Source of the DNA: DMER64 sp041654355
GTDB lineage: Bacteria; Bacteroidota; Bacteroidia; Bacteroidales; UBA932
Length of the DNA stretch: 64,000 nt
NCBI GenBank assembly: GCA_041654355.1
Contig: JBAZDQ010000007.1
Span: 1 to 64,000 of the forward strand
Direction: 5' to 3'
Position 1 is the first letter of the stretch, and the number at the start of each line of letters is the position of its first letter. A program made the position numbers and the translations under genes. Of this stretch, positions 1-8,547 are shown one piece after another. Below the pieces are notes generated by a model. That model made no database searches and was not told the DNA's origin. It saw nothing but the letters and a program-made list of their open reading frames with translations.

Positions 1-8
1 GCAAAAGT

Positions 9-127
9 GTCCGTTGCACACATTGTTCTTTTGCCTGAGAGACAGGCAGTTAAGAAAAACGTACCCCCGGGGTACGTTTTTGCTAAAGCGTTGAAAATCA
101 ACGAAAAGAATCAAGTGTGCAACGGAC
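9..127. repeat. Long inverted repeat enclosing three hairpins (cloverleaf-like element)
   Basis: Thirteen bases at 9-21 (GTCCGTTGCACAC) are the exact reverse complement of 115-127. After a 4-base internal mismatch the complementarity resumes for 7 bp (26-32 with 104-110), giving an interrupted stem of about 20 bp. Inside lie three separate hairpins: 33-47 (GCCTG/CAGGC), 55-81 (11-13 bp, GTACC core) and 89-103 (CGTTGA/TCAACG). The outer right arm overlaps the last codons of the DUF4954 gene. The structure is seen in the sequence; its role is unknown. It could be a processing or termination structure, or the leader of a gene beyond the left edge. Confidence 0.6.
55..81 (-). terminator. Rho-independent terminator after the DUF4954 gene
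   Basis: A perfect palindrome AAAAACGTACC-CCCGG-GGTACGTTTTT lies 30 bp past the stop codon of the minus-strand DUF4954 gene. The stem ends in a run of five T on either strand, so it could work in both directions. It is also the middle hairpin of the larger inverted-repeat element at 9-127. Confidence 0.7.
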
Positions 128-2102
128 CCAATCGGTCAATCAGCTCCCTTCCCAGGGCTGTCTTGATTTCTATGTGTTTTAATACTGCTGAAACGAAAGG
201 ATTATTCTCAAATACACCGCGAACCTGTTCAAAATCCATGCGGCATTCATCCATGTTTCCGTCAGCGCCAAACCCGGTCATGGAACTGAGGGAAAATTCT
301 TTGCGGGCATCTTCGTATAGCATTTTATCCAATCCTACGACGGCTTCTTCCCATCCTCTTACAATACTTTGTATTTGTTCTACGGTTATTCTTTCCGGGT
401 CAATATTATAGAATTCTTTGATCTTGGAATATGCCCATGTCCATTCGTAATAATAGTAATTCTTATGGAGTTCTTCAATAAAAGCATTGATATCACGTAT
501 CCTGGAGATTTCGCGTGATTCAATTCCTTCCATGAGCTTTTCTATTTCGCTGCGGGGTGCTATTAATCCGGAAATATCAAGCCATTCACCCAACCCAATG
601 GTAGTGTCCGGCTTCAGTCGTTCACGTATTTCCTCTACAGAGCGGAAATTTCCAGCTTCCAATCTTTTGATTATGGAGTTACCCAGGAACTTACGTATGG
701 CAATCTCGTAATATTTGATACCGTTATAGAGAGAAGTGTTTTTGATCTTGGTGCTTTTGTATGAGAAAATGTCTGTTGTTTCCCCGGAAACCCTCATTAA
801 TTCCTTCAGAATGGCCCGGCCGTCCAGCATCTTCTGGATCGTGTACGGACTCAGCAGGTTGTAATTGATTTGATCCAGTTTGACAGGGTCTTTTCTGCGG
901 TCCCGTTTTGGCCATTTCTGGGCGTCGCGGATAGTGCCCACACTTTTCAGATTAACACCCGGTATCAGGTAGGTGGTATTGTCCTGCTCTATCAGGTAGG
1001 AAAAAGGCAGTGATCCGGTGTCAGTATTGTTTACGTGCCTGCCCATAACCAGGGAAAAGGCTCCTATGCGTGAAGGCCACAGGATGTATGAATCGGAAGT
1101 CGTTTTTGCCCCTCTTTCCATAATTCCCTGATGAATAGGACCCAATTTGTACATGTGATTGGACTGGTTGGATCCCGATCCGGCATTCATAAAGGAAAAC
1201 AGACCGGCTATCAACAAAGTGGATTTGTGATGACTTACAGTATAAGGACCTGCGAATATGGCGCAGGCTTCTCCATTTTCTCCGTGACAATTGCTGAAAA
1301 ACAACGAATCGGATGCCGAATAACCTTTTCCCAGGATGGTCCCCTGACCGATAAAGCATTTTTTCAGATTGACGTTGCTTTCTACAACAGCTCCCGAAGA
1401 AATAATGAAGTCAATGCAATTGACACCGTATCCTATATAAACCGGATCGTGTGCGTTCCCGTTGATACTCCCGTTTACCAGTGTAGAAGTACCTTCAATG
1501 ACAGTATTGTCACCAACGGCAACATTTTTCAATGTTCCTGAATGGCTGATAGTCACATTATTACCAATAACTCCTTTGTCTGAAGACACTTTCTGCGAAT
1601 AAACTTCTACAAGTTCCCTCATTCTTTTGATGAGCTCGGGACGGTGTCTGTACAATGCCATTATATACGCAAAGTGTGCGGTCAGTTTATTATTGATGGG
1701 TACTTCCCGACCTCCGGTCTCATTCAAAACAGATACATCCGTGCCGTTGCCGAAAGAAGTCAGGCCTTCCACATAGATCTTGTCTACGTTTTCAATAATA
1801 CAGCCTTCTCCTATGTCATAATTGGCAATGTAACTGTGAATGTTTTCTATGCAAGTATTGTTTCCTACAGTTACGTTATGAAGCTTGGCATTGCAAATCC
1901 CTGACTGGATCTTTATGCCTGAAGGAAGTTTCTTTTTGGATTCAAACACCCCAAGCCTGATGTCTCCCGAAAAAAAAGTATCCCAGACTCTTTCAGGTCT
2001 GAAATCCGGGTCTACCCATATTTTTCCCCAGTTTTCCGAATGACATCTTTGCAACTTTAGCCGTGAAATTTCTTCACGGCTGATCAATCTGTATTCGTTC
2101 AT
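111..2102 (-). CDS. DUF4954 family protein (hexapeptide-repeat, left-handed beta-helix)
   Basis: This 663-residue protein resembles the DUF4954 family common in Bacteroidales. The first half is rich in short repeats with regularly spaced I/V and N/G residues (for example VTVGNNTCIEN, VTISHSGTLKNVAVGDNTVIEG), as in sugar-nucleotide acyltransferase-type left-handed beta-helices. A central stretch (about residues 290-370) has many His, Ser and Asn residues that could form an active site. The C-terminal 250 residues look alpha-helical. No signal peptide is seen, so it is probably cytoplasmic. The family's reaction is not established; a nucleotide-sugar-related role is only an inference from the fold. 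It starts 26 bp upstream of a lipoprotein gene's end on the same strand and is followed by a terminator. Confidence 0.8.
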   Translation of the reverse strand: MNEYRLISREEISRLKLQRCHSENWGKIWVDPDFRPERVWDTFFSGDIRLGVFESKKKLPSGIKIQSGICNAKLHNVTVGNNTCIENIHSYIANYDIGEGCIIENVDKIYVEGLTSFGNGTDVSVLNETGGREVPINNKLTAHFAYIMALYRHRPELIKRMRELVEVYSQKVSSDKGVIGNNVTISHSGTLKNVAVGDNTVIEGTSTLVNGSINGNAHDPVYIGYGVNCIDFIISSGAVVESNVNLKKCFIGQGTILGKGYSASDSLFFSNCHGENGEACAIFAGPYTVSHHKSTLLIAGLFSFMNAGSGSNQSNHMYKLGPIHQGIMERGAKTTSDSYILWPSRIGAFSLVMGRHVNNTDTGSLPFSYLIEQDNTTYLIPGVNLKSVGTIRDAQKWPKRDRRKDPVKLDQINYNLLSPYTIQKMLDGRAILKELMRVSGETTDIFSYKSTKIKNTSLYNGIKYYEIAIRKFLGNSIIKRLEAGNFRSVEEIRERLKPDTTIGLGEWLDISGLIAPRSEIEKLMEGIESREISRIRDINAFIEELHKNYYYYEWTWAYSKIKEFYNIDPERITVEQIQSIVRGWEEAVVGLDKMLYEDARKEFSLSSMTGFGADGNMDECRMDFEQVRGVFENNPFVSAVLKHIEIKTALGRELIDRLGPLHT

Positions 2103-2128
2103 AACCGGCTTTTTTGGATCATGACCTG

Positions 2129-2641
2129 TTAATTCCAGACTATTCTGTCTGTTTTGGGGTAGTAAGGTATTTGATGAATATCAAAAGAATACGTCTTAGT
2201 GGAGTTGATTTTAACTTCTATGTGTATAACTCCAATTTTAGCCAGAGTTGAAGGCACGTTGGGAAACTCCAGGTTGAGAGTTGTTACCTGGCCTTCACTC
2301 ATGTTTATTACTTGATTAAAAGAAGAAACATATTTCTCAAGAGGGTATATACCGTATTCTGTAATGTACATGCCGTTAATTAAATGCTTAAATTCAAGAT
2401 AGCACCCTACATTGGCTTTTATTTCTATAGAAGCATGAATAGTACCTACAGATGGATTTGATATATCTTGAATACCGTAACAACTTTTTAAATCTGCTGT
2501 AAAATAGTTCTCTCCGTCCGCAAAATTGTAAATTACTTCTTTATAAAATTGTGTAACCTGTTCCTGTTCTCCCGGTTTACAAGAGGTGAAAAGTACCGTG
2601 GAAAGTAAGACAGCACCTGATAATAACAAAAATTTTTTCAT
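2129..2641 (-). CDS. Hypothetical lipoprotein
   Basis: The 170-residue product starts with a clear lipoprotein signal (MKKFLLLSGAVLLSTVLFTSC, lipobox FTSC with Cys21), so it should be lipid-anchored in the cell envelope. The mature part looks beta-rich, with alternating hydrophobic residues (for example the EVKINSTKTYSFDI segment), and has one further Cys pair candidate. I do not recognise the family. It lies 26 bp upstream of the DUF4954 gene on the same strand and may share its transcript. A TATTTTTG box upstream (minus strand, 2674-2681) could be its promoter. Confidence 0.7.
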   Translation of the reverse strand: MKKFLLLSGAVLLSTVLFTSCKPGEQEQVTQFYKEVIYNFADGENYFTADLKSCYGIQDISNPSVGTIHASIEIKANVGCYLEFKHLINGMYITEYGIYPLEKYVSSFNQVINMSEGQVTTLNLEFPNVPSTLAKIGVIHIEVKINSTKTYSFDIHQIPYYPKTDRIVWN

Positions 2642-2673
2642 AAAAGGTAATTGAAGGAGTTAGTTTAGAATAT

Positions 2674-2681
2674 CAAAAATA
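2674..2681 (-). promoter_or_regulatory. Putative -7 promoter box for the 2129-2641 gene
   Basis: On the minus strand this reads TATTTTTG, matching the Bacteroidota -7 consensus TAnnTTTG, 32 bp before the start codon. No convincing -33 TTTG is seen at the usual distance. Confidence 0.35.
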
Positions 2682-2742
2682 ATAATAATATTATCCAATA
2701 TGCTAATCAGACGTAAAAAATACAAGCTTTGTTGCATAGGAT

Positions 2743-2775
2743 AAAAAGAAAGCCGCCCGTCACAGGCGGCTTTCC
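2743..2775 (-). terminator. Rho-independent terminator after the outer-membrane protein gene
   Basis: On the minus strand a 9-10 bp stem (GAAAGCCGCC with GGCGGCTTTC, 7-base loop) is followed directly by TTTTTATCC. It lies about 20 bp beyond the stop of the 2795-3352 gene and separates it from the lipoprotein gene downstream. Confidence 0.9.
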
Positions 2776-2794
2776 GGGAATAGGATTTTTTGAA

Positions 2795-3352
2795 CTAAAA
2801 ACGATAAGTGGCACCTATTGAACCATATGTGGCTCCGTACCCGAGTTCTACGAAAGCACCCAGGGAAGGAGTAAACATATATCTTGTTCCTGCAAATAAC
2901 TGCCATCCGAACTTCACATGTGTATGTGAAGCTGTGGATTCTGTTCCGGCAGTGAATCTTTCTGAATTCAATTTGATCCCAAGAACGGTTCCGGCATAAA
3001 CTTCCCAATTATCCATTATGGTAAAATGGTAAGACCCCCGTACACCGAAAAGGGTATTGAAATATTTGTAATTCAACTGGTCAAGGCCTGTTTTGATCTT
3101 GTATCCCCATAAACCGACATGAGCACCGACTGCAACCGATCCCGGCCTTCCCAGGTCTACAATACCTACCTCATAAAAAGCATTAATGGGGGGCATAGTC
3201 ATCCTGTAACCGGGAGACAAAACTGGTATACCAATTCCTAAGTTTCCCATATTTGTTCCTGTTGTCATAATATTAGGAACAATGTTATCCTGCGCTGATG
3301 CACTGAAAACAACTGACAGGATAAACAAGACAGAAATAATGGTTTTTTTCAT
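2795..3352 (-). CDS. Small outer-membrane beta-barrel protein
   Basis: The 185-residue product has a classical signal peptide (MKKTIISVLFILSVVFSASAQ, cleavage after ASA). The mature chain has alternating hydrophobic/polar strands with many Gly and aromatic residues and ends in Phe (ATYRF), as expected of an outer-membrane barrel recognised by the BAM machinery. Length suggests an 8-stranded barrel of the OmpX/OmpW type. Substrate and function are not visible. It is monocistronic: a strong terminator follows it, and the upstream gene is divergent. Confidence 0.75.
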   Translation of the reverse strand: MKKTIISVLFILSVVFSASAQDNIVPNIMTTGTNMGNLGIGIPVLSPGYRMTMPPINAFYEVGIVDLGRPGSVAVGAHVGLWGYKIKTGLDQLNYKYFNTLFGVRGSYHFTIMDNWEVYAGTVLGIKLNSERFTAGTESTASHTHVKFGWQLFAGTRYMFTPSLGAFVELGYGATYGSIGATYRF

Positions 3353-3448
3353 AAAGAAAGATCCAAAAATTCACTACTAATATAAGACGTTTTTTTTAGA
3401 AATCAAAAAAATTGTACCTTGTTTTCCAAACAATTCAATCCGTTCATC

Positions 3449-4423
3449 ATGAAAAACATTACCCTGCTTATAATTCTGACAATGATGAGTTTGTCGTTTT
3501 CCGGTTGTCAAAATAAAATAGCCAAAGAAGAATGGGCCATCGTAATACACGGCGGAGCCGGTTCTGCCCGTTCCATGGCTCCGGAGGTCCGTGAAAACTA
3601 CCTGAACCTGCTGGGACAGGCCCTGGAAAGGGGAACAACAATGCTTCAAAACGGGGAGAAAGCCCTGGACGTGGTTACGCAGGTGGTGGTCTGGCTGGAA
3701 GACTGTCCCGCTTTTAATGCGGGAAAAGGAGCTGTCGTGAACTCGGACGGCATACACGAACTGGATGCTGCTGTAATGGACGGAAGCAATCTGCAGGCCG
3801 GAGCGGTTGCCGGGGTAAGGGATATCAAAAACCCGATTCTTGCTGCCCGTCACGTGATGGAGGATTCTCCGCACGTATTGCTTATAGGGGAAGGGGCTTC
3901 TTCTTTTGCCGAGTCAATGGGACTGCCCCTGGTAGAGAATTCATACTTTTCAACACCGGAACGTCTGGAGCAGATCCGCCGGATAAGAATGCACAAGGAA
4001 GATCCCGATCCCAAAGGGACAGTAGGTTGTGTGGCTCTGGACAGTAAAGGGAACCTGGCTGCTGCCACATCAACCGGAGGAATGAGCGGCAAGCGCTGGG
4101 GCCGCGTAGGTGATGTCCCGGTAATCGGGGCAGGAACCTACGCCAACAATGCCACAGTGGCCGTCTCGGGAACAGGTCACGGAGAATTATGGATTCGCAG
4201 GTGCGTGGCTTTTGATATCAGTGCGCTGATGGACTACAAGGGGATGAAGGTAAAAGAGGCGGCGCGCGAAGTCATACTCGGCAAAATAGATAAAATGGAA
4301 GGTTCCGGGGGCGGAGTGATCTGCGTAGACAAATACGGGAACATTGCCATGGAATTCAACACAGGCATGATGTTTCGTGCCTGGGCAACTGCCTCGGGGC
4401 AAAAAGGGACCGCCATAGAATAA
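3449..4423 (+). CDS. Isoaspartyl peptidase / plant-type L-asparaginase, lipoprotein
   Basis: The 324-residue product is an Ntn-hydrolase of the asparaginase 2 (isoaspartyl aminopeptidase) family. It has the N-terminal HGGAG motif (residues 34-38) and the autoprocessing/nucleophile site GTVGCVALD, with catalytic Thr191 preceded by Gly. Such enzymes cleave themselves before this Thr and hydrolyse isoaspartyl dipeptides or asparagine. The ATG at 3449 is chosen over an upstream one because it opens a lipoprotein signal (MKNITLLIILTMMSLSFSGC, Cys20), so the enzyme is likely envelope-anchored. That fits repair or scavenging of periplasmic peptides. It converges on the 4-alpha-glucanotransferase gene with only 9 bp between the stops. 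Confidence 0.9.
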   Translation: MKNITLLIILTMMSLSFSGCQNKIAKEEWAIVIHGGAGSARSMAPEVRENYLNLLGQALERGTTMLQNGEKALDVVTQVVVWLEDCPAFNAGKGAVVNSDGIHELDAAVMDGSNLQAGAVAGVRDIKNPILAARHVMEDSPHVLLIGEGASSFAESMGLPLVENSYFSTPERLEQIRRIRMHKEDPDPKGTVGCVALDSKGNLAAATSTGGMSGKRWGRVGDVPVIGAGTYANNATVAVSGTGHGELWIRRCVAFDISALMDYKGMKVKEAAREVILGKIDKMEGSGGGVICVDKYGNIAMEFNTGMMFRAWATASGQKGTAIE

Positions 4424-4432
4424 AGACAAAGA

Positions 4433-7066
4433 TTACCGTCCGCTTTCCGCAATCATTTCTTTTATAAAGTCGTTGAATTCTTTTTCTTTCAACAGATCTT
4501 CAATAGTCAGGTGCATCCTGTATTTCCAGTAATGAGGCACTATCGCAGGAATGTTAATACGCTCGTCATGAGGATTTTCACGCCTTAGACCGGCAGAAAC
4601 CGACATCCAGTCCTGCCAGGGGAGTATACAGAGCATGGCCGGGCTTTTCAGATGATCCATAACAATTTGCCGGCAGATCCACGGCTCGCAATAAACCGGG
4701 GCTTCTCCCGCAATACCCATCACGCTGTTGAAAAAACGGTTGGTGATATTGCGGTCTTCTTCCCACCAGCCCCTTAAGGTGCTCGTATCGTGAGATCCGG
4801 TTGTACAAACGCACAAATAGGGGTAAGATGACGGATCACCGAAATCCCGGTATTTATCTTTGGGCATACGTTGCACCTCCAGGCTAAGCATGGCCAGTTC
4901 CTTCATCACGGGAGGTACGCAATCCGGGATCATTCCCAAATCTTCCGCACAACAGAGCATTCCGGTTGCCGAGATAAGGGGAGGCAGCTTTTTCATAGCC
5001 TGATGGTACCAGAATTCGTTGTGTCTTTTGTAAAAGAAGTGGTCGTAAAGCCGGTTGAATGCGAATTTGGTGTTTTCGTCCAGTGACTTATACGAATAGT
5101 TGAACTGGGCCGAGATCCTTGGGTGGTAGGCGTCTTCTTTCCCGGGGTGCGGAATGAACAGCACGTTGGCTACCAGGTCCATCAGACTGTTGCGGATGAA
5201 ATTGTTTTCTTCAGTATCCGGGAGTGTCTCAAAATGGTCCGAAATTTTCCTTTGGGTATTGAAAGGTTCCTTTAACTCCAGCAGTTGTGCGTCGTTTCTC
5301 TTTTGGAGGTATTTTTCAATAATTGCCGAGGCGTTTTCGTTGAAAACCGAGTCTGTGATTTCCCTTGTAATGTAAGGCTTGACCATCCTTTCGTAGTCAA
5401 AAGCCAGTCCCCACCTGCGCATTTCGTCAGCCGTGAAAGGCATGGCCGGGTCAAAGTATCCCATCAGTCCCTGTGTTTGTTCCCTGGGGATGGTCCAGAT
5501 GCGGAAGAACCCCAGGATATGATCTATGCGGTAGGCATCAAAATACCTTGCCATATTTGCAAAACGGTTTTTCCACCAAACATACCCGTCTTTTTCCATA
5601 ACCTCCCAATTGTAGGTGGGAAATCCCCAGTTTTGTCCCTGTACGGAAAACTCGTCCGGAGGGGCGCCCGCCTGGGAATCCATTTTGAACAAATGGGGCT
5701 CTGTCCACGCTTCCACGCTCATGGGCGTTATACCTATGGGTATATCACCTTTTAGGATTAACCCTTTGCTGTTAAGGTGTTTATGGGCTTCATGCAATTG
5801 TTTGTCCAGGTAATACTGAACGAAAATATACAAGTCCAGGTTGTCAAAATCCACAGCGAATACCGGGTCGTATTTTTCATATTTTCCCCACAGGGTGTAA
5901 TCGGCCGTTCCAAATTTATCACGCAGTACGCAAAATAAAGCATAAGGTCGCAGCCATTTTTTGTTTTTCTTGATGAAAGACTTGTAAGAAGCCGATTCCA
6001 TGACTTCTTTTCCTGTGTGTTTGAAAACAAGTTTGAGAACCGTCCATTTGAGTTTGGAAACTTTATCGTAATCCAGTTCGGACAATTCATTCAAACTTTT
6101 TCGTTCGTTTTCGAAAGCAGATAGGTCAACCGATTCTTCAGTGGCAGACAAAATGGCGTTTATATCTACATACAAGGGATGCAATGCCATAATGGATATT
6201 CCTCCGTAAGGATAGGAATCTATCCAGTTGTGGAACATGGTCGTATCGTTTACAGGCAGGATTTGGAGCACGCGCTGTCCGGTAACGGCTGCCCAATCGG
6301 CTATTTTCTTAAGATCTCCGAAATCCCCAATGCCCCAGCTGTCATTACTGCGAAGGGAAAATATCGGAATGGCAGTACCGGCATGACGCAAACCTTCACT
6401 ACGGCTTCTCAGGGGCGTGTCCCGTATTACCAGGTGATCCCGGCCTGACCTTAATCCTGCGGGCAAAGAAAAAATCCGGTTTTCTCCGTCTTCCCATTCC
6501 ACAAGTGACAGGTCCTTGTTATTCCTTACAATATACTTGTATTCTATCTTTTCTTCTTTAATCAGAGACAGAGTTAAAGCAGCTTCCCACAAACCCCCTC
6601 CGGCATACTGCAAAGCAAGAGCTTTTGACGGATCCCACATACCCAGTGCACGAGTATTCCCTGAAACGGCTATGTGGCAACTTGCGGGTACGGCCCCGGA
6701 TTGCGTTACCAGGGCAATGTCCTCTTTTTTAAGTGTTTTTGCTTTATGGGTTAGAAAAACATAAGAATAGGCAGGTTCGGTCCATTTGTCAAGAAGGATG
6801 ATCTTTTCCGTGGGAGGCAGCTCTTTATGAATATGCCTGATCGGCTCAGTAATAACCGTGCCATCGGGGGACACAACATAGTATTGGTAAATCAACACTT
6901 TGGGGAGTCCGGCAGGGGATACGCGCAGCTCCCACCATCCTTCTTTGGCCGGGTGCATCGCAACGGCTTCATTTGTGTTGTCATTACCCAGTTCTGGAAT
7001 GTTTCCGCATATTGACAAGAAGCTGTCCGGATTCGTTTTATAATGTATACGAAATGTCAGGTTCAT
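4433..7066 (-). CDS. malQ: 4-alpha-glucanotransferase (GH77, amylomaltase) with two N-terminal starch-binding domains
   Basis: This 877-residue cytoplasmic enzyme moves alpha-1,4-glucan segments between maltodextrins and releases glucose. Residues about 1-110 and 125-225 look like two CBM20 domains (both contain the G-N-P/R-x-L-G type start, for example SICGNIPELG and VSGNTRALGMWD). The GH77 barrel follows with its catalytic signatures: FDAYRIDHILGFF (nucleophile Asp), CCAEDLGMIPD (acid/base Glu) and GSHDTSTLRGWW (third acid). The long form with CBM20s is usual in Bacteroidota and plants. It lies divergently from the sensor/regulator pair and the sus-like operon, and would process maltodextrins imported by that locus. 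Confidence 0.95.
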   Translation of the reverse strand: MNLTFRIHYKTNPDSFLSICGNIPELGNDNTNEAVAMHPAKEGWWELRVSPAGLPKVLIYQYYVVSPDGTVITEPIRHIHKELPPTEKIILLDKWTEPAYSYVFLTHKAKTLKKEDIALVTQSGAVPASCHIAVSGNTRALGMWDPSKALALQYAGGGLWEAALTLSLIKEEKIEYKYIVRNNKDLSLVEWEDGENRIFSLPAGLRSGRDHLVIRDTPLRSRSEGLRHAGTAIPIFSLRSNDSWGIGDFGDLKKIADWAAVTGQRVLQILPVNDTTMFHNWIDSYPYGGISIMALHPLYVDINAILSATEESVDLSAFENERKSLNELSELDYDKVSKLKWTVLKLVFKHTGKEVMESASYKSFIKKNKKWLRPYALFCVLRDKFGTADYTLWGKYEKYDPVFAVDFDNLDLYIFVQYYLDKQLHEAHKHLNSKGLILKGDIPIGITPMSVEAWTEPHLFKMDSQAGAPPDEFSVQGQNWGFPTYNWEVMEKDGYVWWKNRFANMARYFDAYRIDHILGFFRIWTIPREQTQGLMGYFDPAMPFTADEMRRWGLAFDYERMVKPYITREITDSVFNENASAIIEKYLQKRNDAQLLELKEPFNTQRKISDHFETLPDTEENNFIRNSLMDLVANVLFIPHPGKEDAYHPRISAQFNYSYKSLDENTKFAFNRLYDHFFYKRHNEFWYHQAMKKLPPLISATGMLCCAEDLGMIPDCVPPVMKELAMLSLEVQRMPKDKYRDFGDPSSYPYLCVCTTGSHDTSTLRGWWEEDRNITNRFFNSVMGIAGEAPVYCEPWICRQIVMDHLKSPAMLCILPWQDWMSVSAGLRRENPHDERINIPAIVPHYWKYRMHLTIEDLLKEKEFNDFIKEMIAESGR

Positions 7067-7091
7067 AATCAGAATAATTAATATTACCTAA

Positions 7092-7099
7092 CAAATATA
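7092..7099 (-). promoter_or_regulatory. Putative promoter -7 box of malQ
   Basis: On the minus strand this reads TATATTTG, an exact match to the Bacteroidota TAnnTTTG box, 26 bp before the malQ start. An A/T-rich stretch lies where the -33 element would be. Confidence 0.55.
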
Positions 7100-7140
7100 C
7101 TTAAAAAAAACTTCAAGTTTTTTTTGTAACTTTACACATT

Positions 7141-7494
7141 ATGAAAAAGACCGGGGTAACACATCTGATCATTCATGGCTTTGCACTGGCTCATGCGTTG
7201 ACTTGTCTTTTGCTTCACGACACATCATTCGGAGATACATTTTTACTAACCTGCCTTACCATAGCCATGGTGGTGATCCTGATCCGTTATTACGACGGCC
7301 CGGTGGATGTAATGGTAGGATTGTTGCTTTTGTCATCATTTGCCGGTTTTTTTCTAGGCACCAACGGTGCCCGCTGGATACAGACACTTTTCCCGGAATT
7401 GAAGACCATTCTGACCTATGTCCTCACTACAACTCTGGTAACAGAATTCCTGGGGTGGGCACTGTTCTTTGTAGTCCGCCGCAAGAAAAAATAA
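7141..7494 (+). CDS. Small four-helix membrane protein of unknown function
   Basis: The 117-residue product has about four hydrophobic helices (near residues 8-25, 30-47, 57-74, 86-110), separated by very short loops, and ends in a basic tail (RRKKK). I do not recognise a family. Its stop is 5 bp before the histidine kinase start, so the two are surely co-transcribed. The position suggests a membrane partner or modulator of the LytS-like sensor, but no motif proves that. A weak TAACTTTA box at 7127-7134 precedes it. Confidence 0.75.
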   Translation: MKKTGVTHLIIHGFALAHALTCLLLHDTSFGDTFLLTCLTIAMVVILIRYYDGPVDVMVGLLLLSSFAGFFLGTNGARWIQTLFPELKTILTYVLTTTLVTEFLGWALFFVVRRKKK

Positions 7495-7499
7495 CCGGG

Positions 7500-8543
7500 A
7501 TGACTTCAGGTACAAAAAGGAATACCATAATTGAAATATTACTGCTGGCATTCTTTGTGCTTGCCTTTCGCCTGGCCTTTGAAGGGGCAATCCCTTTTTT
7601 TCAAAATCATTTTAACCTGAATTTCAACGAAATACTGACCGGTTTGCTGCGTAATTATCCGTTAGCACTGTTGATGATCCTGCTGGATCTTTTGCTGGTA
7701 TGGATGCTAGTACGTCACATAGATTACGGAGAAAAACCCATGTTACGTACTATGCTGGAAATTTCAGGCTTACTGGTGATCTCATTTTGTTCAGCCCTGC
7801 TCATGAAAGTCATGTCCCCACAATTGCAGGGTACCGTAGAGGATTCGTTTTTCAATTATTCATTCTGGTATACGGCACTGGCTGCCTTGTTCTTCAACAT
7901 GATCATAATTGCCGGTATGGACATTTATGCCTATTACGGCAGGGTGCACAAAAAAGCCCTGGACCTGGAGATCGGGAAAAAGAACAAAGCTAGGTTCCAG
8001 TATCAACAGCTCAAAAGGCAGTTGAATCCGCACTTCCTGTTCAACAGCCTGAATTCACTGGATTACCTGATCCATACAGATGCTGATAAAGCCAGCGATT
8101 ACGTGCGAAAACTTGCATCCCTGTACCGTCATTTTTTGAAAGTGGGGGAGGAAGAAACCATCATGTTGAAAGACGAGATGGATTTTGTGCGCTTGTATGT
8201 GGATCTTTTATCACAACGTTTTGATAATTCGCTGGTAGTTACCTACAACGTGCAGGAAGAAGCTTTGCAAAAACATATCATTCCCTGTAGTCTGCAGCTT
8301 TTGGTGGAAAATGCCACCAAACACAATATAGTCAGTAAAGACCGGCCGCTGGAGATCAATATAGCCTCCCGGGGCGGATGCCTGGTTGTCAGCAACAAGA
8401 TTCAGCCCAAAACGTATCGAGTTGCTTCAACCGGAGTGGGCCTGAAAAACATTAGGGGGCAATATCTATCTGTATTTCAGAAAGATATAGCAATTAATAA
8501 CGACAGGCAGACCTTTGAGGTAAAACTGCCATTATTGGATTGA
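7500..8543 (+). CDS. LytS/YehU-type membrane sensor histidine kinase
   Basis: The 347-residue product has four predicted membrane helices in its first 145 residues, a short helical linker, then a His_kinase domain. The phospho-acceptor site is QLNPHFLFNSLNSLDYL with His178; the N-box is LQLLVENATKHN, followed by a GVGLKNIRGQY glycine-rich ATP-lid motif. The sensor part is only membrane helices with tiny loops, so the signal may be membrane-borne or come from a partner. The start ATG at 7500 lies 5 bp after the preceding gene. The LytTR response regulator follows after 4 bp, making an obvious two-component pair. Confidence 0.92.
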   Translation: MTSGTKRNTIIEILLLAFFVLAFRLAFEGAIPFFQNHFNLNFNEILTGLLRNYPLALLMILLDLLLVWMLVRHIDYGEKPMLRTMLEISGLLVISFCSALLMKVMSPQLQGTVEDSFFNYSFWYTALAALFFNMIIIAGMDIYAYYGRVHKKALDLEIGKKNKARFQYQQLKRQLNPHFLFNSLNSLDYLIHTDADKASDYVRKLASLYRHFLKVGEEETIMLKDEMDFVRLYVDLLSQRFDNSLVVTYNVQEEALQKHIIPCSLQLLVENATKHNIVSKDRPLEINIASRGGCLVVSNKIQPKTYRVASTGVGLKNIRGQYLSVFQKDIAINNDRQTFEVKLPLLD

Positions 8544-8547
8544 TAAG

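Noticed and set aside
1..54. Resemblance of minus-strand CTCTCAGGCAAAAGAAC to the 3' end of a glycine riboswitch
   Set aside because: The required upstream blocks (GGAGAG and GCCGAAGG-type) are not found in the preceding 100 bases; the bases fit the local inverted-repeat structure instead.
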